From: Paenibacillus sp. MSJ-34
GTDB taxonomy: Bacteria > Bacillota > Bacilli > Paenibacillales > Paenibacillaceae
Direction of reading: 5' to 3'
Assembly: GCF_018918005.1 (NCBI RefSeq)
Contig: NZ_JAHLPR010000032.1
Span: forward strand, 19,530-83,529
Length of the DNA stretch: 64,000 bases
Below, piece after piece: positions 61,630-64,000 of the stretch. The first letter of the stretch is position 1, and the number at the start of each line of letters is the position of its first letter. A program made the position numbers and the translations under genes. Under the pieces are notes generated by a model. It had not been told where the DNA came from, searched no databases, and worked only from the letters and a program-made list of their open reading frames with translations.

Positions 61630-63092
61630 ACCCCGAGAGCGAAGAGCGGACAGGTGGACGGAAAACGGAAGCCCCGTTTCGGGATGAAGAGCGTTTGTTG
61701 GCGGCAGCGAGAGAGATGGAACCCGAGATTCCTGTTCCGGAACATAAATTTGAGGCCCATGTTCGCAGCGGAATCGCCCGCGCGCGGCGATCGAAGCGGA
61801 AGCGGCTGCGGGTTGTATGGGGAACGGCGGCTGCATGCCTGTTGCTGCTGCTCGTTCCGGTTACGATGAGCGTATCGCCGGCCTTCGCGGCATTGGTGAG
61901 CGAATTGCCGGGCGTGAGCACATTGATGCAATGGTTTAGCGGCGATCGCGGACTGCAAAATGCGGTGCAGAACGACTTGATTCAACCGATCGGGGTGACG
62001 GACGAACATGATGGCGTTTCGTTTACCGTTGACGGGATTCTCGCAGACGAATCGCGTCTGATCGTTTTTTATACGCTGCAAAGTCCGGAAGGTCTTGAGG
62101 AACGACTCGTTCCGTCGTTGCATACGGGGAACGGCGGGGATTTGGAGTACGTGTCAAAGTATAGCGATCCGAATAACCTGCGCGAACATCGCGGCGGTCG
62201 AACGAAGGAAAACGGGTATATCGACTTTAGTTTGCCGGTGGGACAACAGTTGCCGGAACGATTGATCGTGAAGTTTCGACCGGAGGCCCGGAAGGAGATA
62301 CTGGAGCCGCCGGGGTTTAGCGGTGCGGGCCGTATGTCTGAAGCAGGATTGGAGGAGGTAGACCGGTCCATTTCCTGGGAAGTCGCGTTCACCGTTGACC
62401 GCGCCCGATTCGAGTCGATGAAGCAAACATATCTGCTGAATGAGACGGTGTCTTTGCAAGGACAAAAAATCACATTTCGTCATGCTGTCGTTTACCCGAC
62501 GCGCGTGCAAATCGAGGTGGAATTCGACGAATCCAACGAGCAGCAAATATTCGGTTTCGGGGATATCGAATTGGTTGACGAGACAGGCGCCCGATTGCGG
62601 GAAATGGGAGCGGAGCTTGGAACGAATCGGCAAGTGCTCGATTTCGAGAGCCCTTATTTTACGATGCCCGAACATCTGAAAGTCCAAGGAGCGTTTGTGC
62701 GCGCTTTGGATAAATCGCAACTTGAAGCGGTTGTCGATACCGAGACGAAACAAATGATCAAAGCGCCCGACGGACGCATTCAATTGGAAAAAGTGGAGTC
62801 CATCGACGAAGATATCGTCATGCTGCAGTTTGTTATGAAAGGAGTGGAGTCCGGCGATCTGAAGGGCTATGTTCCGTTTGCGCCGGAATTTACGGACGGT
62901 TCCGGACGGCGGTTTAAAGAGCAGGAGAAATTCGGGAAAGTGTCATGGTCGGCCAGTTCCGCGGAGTTGGAGGAAGGAGTGCAGCGTTTCTATATGTATA
63001 TTCCGAACGAGAAATACGTCCAGCCGCTTTCCTTCACGATTACCGAATATCCGGGTTTACTTCGCGAACCGTTTGAAGTTACAATCAGATGA
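61605..63092 (+). CDS. DUF4179 putative anti-sigma factor
   Basis: A 495-residue membrane protein. A cytoplasmic N-terminus (about 65 residues) is followed by one helix (LRVVWGTAAACLLLLLVPV, about residues 68-88) and a long extracytoplasmic part. VSPAFAALVSELPGVSTLM marks DUF4179, and the later part resembles DUF5643. It probably holds the ECF sigma at the membrane until an envelope signal releases it. ATG 61605 lies behind GGAGGT at a wide spacing; ATG 61626 is possible. Translational coupling with the sigma gene is likely. Confidence 0.85.
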   Translation: MLERKERMNPESEERTGGRKTEAPFRDEERLLAAAREMEPEIPVPEHKFEAHVRSGIARARRSKRKRLRVVWGTAAACLLLLLVPVTMSVSPAFAALVSELPGVSTLMQWFSGDRGLQNAVQNDLIQPIGVTDEHDGVSFTVDGILADESRLIVFYTLQSPEGLEERLVPSLHTGNGGDLEYVSKYSDPNNLREHRGGRTKENGYIDFSLPVGQQLPERLIVKFRPEARKEILEPPGFSGAGRMSEAGLEEVDRSISWEVAFTVDRARFESMKQTYLLNETVSLQGQKITFRHAVVYPTRVQIEVEFDESNEQQIFGFGDIELVDETGARLREMGAELGTNRQVLDFESPYFTMPEHLKVQGAFVRALDKSQLEAVVDTETKQMIKAPDGRIQLEKVESIDEDIVMLQFVMKGVESGDLKGYVPFAPEFTDGSGRRFKEQEKFGKVSWSASSAELEEGVQRFYMYIPNEKYVQPLSFTITEYPGLLREPFEVTIR

Positions 63093-63130
63093 GACGAATT
63101 TGATTACAGAACGACAAGGAGTGTTATCCA

Positions 63131-63673
63131 TTGACCCGAACATATACGCTTGAAGTCGCCGGAATAACGCGGGAACTTCCGATCGTCGCCGTGAACAGGG
63201 AGCTTGCTATCGCCAGCTTCGTTATTTTGGGCGATACGGAAATGGTGTGCGCCGCCGCGCCCGCCCTCGCGGAGAAGCTGCCGCCGGTCGATTTGCTGAT
63301 TACGGCGGAGGCGAAAGGGATTCCGCTAATATTCGAAATTTCGAGATTGTTAAATATGAAGAAATATATCGTTGCCCGCAAAAGCGTTAAGCCGTATATG
63401 GATGCGCCGCTCGTGGGCGAGGTCGTTTCGATCACGACGCAGAAGAAGCAAACGCTTTGTCTGGACCGGGCGGATGCGGAGGAAATGGCCGGCAAGCGGA
63501 TCGCGATCATCGACGACGTGATCAGCAGCGGCGAATCGATCCGGGCGATCGAGCAACTGGTGGTCAAGGCCGGAGGAACGGTGGCGGCGAAAGCGGCTAT
63601 ATTGGCAGAAGGCGACGCCGCGGACAGGGACGATATTATTTACCTTTCGCATTTGCCTCTGTTTACTCCGTAA
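63131..63673 (+). CDS. Phosphoribosyltransferase family protein (adenine PRT-like)
   Basis: A 180-residue type I phosphoribosyltransferase. The PRPP-binding motif is IAIIDDVISSGESIRAIEQL near residue 120, and ITAEAKGIPLIFEISRLLN and KYIVARKSVKPYM lie before it, as in Apt. TTG 63131 follows AAGGAG. It probably salvages a purine base using PRPP; the base is not certain, as Apt-like paralogs exist. It lies 38 bases after the anti-sigma gene and may be read through from it. Confidence 0.87.
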   Translation: MTRTYTLEVAGITRELPIVAVNRELAIASFVILGDTEMVCAAAPALAEKLPPVDLLITAEAKGIPLIFEISRLLNMKKYIVARKSVKPYMDAPLVGEVVSITTQKKQTLCLDRADAEEMAGKRIAIIDDVISSGESIRAIEQLVVKAGGTVAAKAAILAEGDAADRDDIIYLSHLPLFTP

Positions 63674-63688
63674 ACGGATAGATAATAC

Positions 63689-63718
63689 AAAGCTGCGGCC
63701 TTAGGGGCTGCAGCTTTA
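63689..63718 (+). terminator. Terminator after the phosphoribosyltransferase gene
   Basis: AAAGCTGCGGCC pairs with GGCTGCAGCTTT (one G-T pair) across a five-base loop. Only a short AT-rich tail follows. Confidence 0.7.
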
Positions 63719-63745
63719 TACATATAGGCCTGCGCGGACCGACGA

Positions 63746-63834
63746 TCCGCTATTTTTGCCAAACCGCGCCGAGTTGGCCTCAAATTAGGCAATAGCGGAA
63801 TGTGTGTCCCCGAACAGGCCATTAACGCCTGTTT
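63746..63834. repeat. Intergenic inverted repeats near the window end
   Basis: TCCGCTATTTTTGCC (63746-63760) and GGCAATAGCGGA (63788-63799) form an imperfect inverted pair. AACAGGC / GCCTGTT (about 63813-63834) forms a second small hairpin. The AATAGCGGA core recalls the TTAGCGGTA repeats at 40930. No gene is seen in 63674-64000. Confidence 0.45.
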
Positions 63835-64000
63835 TGGGCAAATAGAACACAAACCCGACTTTTTTGTACGAAAATAAACTATTTAACATTAAAGCGCTAA
63901 AGTCCCTTGGACCGAAAAGGTTTCCTAAGCAACATTAATATCCATAAAGTTACAGTTATGCTGGGACTATCTCACGTAGCTCTACTTCATAACCCATTTG

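Overview
The window looks like chromosome of an aerobic, soil-type member of the Firmicutes, most likely Paenibacillus or a close relative. The indications are YesM/YesN-type two-component systems beside ATPase-less sugar ABC importers, a giant S-layer (SLH) protein, GH18 chitinases carrying CBM5/12 and FN3 modules, DUF1450, YtxG/YtxH and YmcC/PksA-like genes, strong AGGAGG ribosome sites and many TTG/GTG starts. Roughly half the bases are GC. I see no rRNA, tRNA, CRISPR array, transposase or prophage. This assignment is inference from gene content.

Layout. 1-4 kb is decayed accessory DNA: a twice-frameshifted acetyltransferase, rlmA, an array of four palindromes with no gene attached, and fragments of a DUF1801 gene and of hslO (Hsp33) embedded in intergenic repeats. 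3.1-8 kb holds a nuclease-fold/winged-helix protein, a cupin with a QQAY repeat tail, an MFS pump divergent from an HxlR regulator, and a YmcC-like/TetR divergent pair. 8.1-11.5 kb is an AraC regulator with a BadF-type sugar kinase and a GH4 6-phosphoglycosidase. 11.6-13.1 kb has small single genes. 13.2-20 kb is a YesM/YesN system plus a sugar ABC importer. 20.1-21 kb is ytxG-ytxH. 21.1-27.9 kb is a DeoR-controlled sugar cassette: importer, ADP-dependent PFK/GK-family kinase, class II aldolase and D-lyxose isomerase. 28.2-31.9 kb is a 2-oxoacid:ferredoxin oxidoreductase operon. 32-47 kb holds envelope genes (phosphodiester glycosidase, two chitinases, glutamate racemase, LysM endopeptidase, LTA synthase), RNA and small-molecule methyltransferases and small conserved proteins. 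47-59.8 kb is a glycerol-3-phosphate / glycerophosphodiester locus. 59.9-63.7 kb has an MgtC-family gene, an ECF sigma factor with its putative anti-sigma, and a phosphoribosyltransferase.

The most interesting part is 47-59.8 kb. It combines glpD, a UgpB-like lipoprotein, a 1,700-residue exported protein (three lamin-tail domains, a degenerate and an intact GDPD barrel, three SLH repeats), two importer permeases, an MBL-fold hydrolase, a HAD phosphatase and the antiterminator gene glpP. Two leader RNAs, before the lipoprotein gene and before the permeases, share the same 14-nt box (TAGAGACGATGAGA) and covarying hairpins that end in terminators. A looser version precedes glpD. I read this as an S-layer-bound glycerophosphodiester (possibly teichoic acid or phospholipid head-group) scavenging system switched by GlpP antitermination. 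The genes and repeated leaders are seen directly; the GlpP link and the substrate are inference.

None of the three ABC importers has its own ATPase, so all probably use a shared MsmX/UgpC-type ATPase encoded elsewhere.
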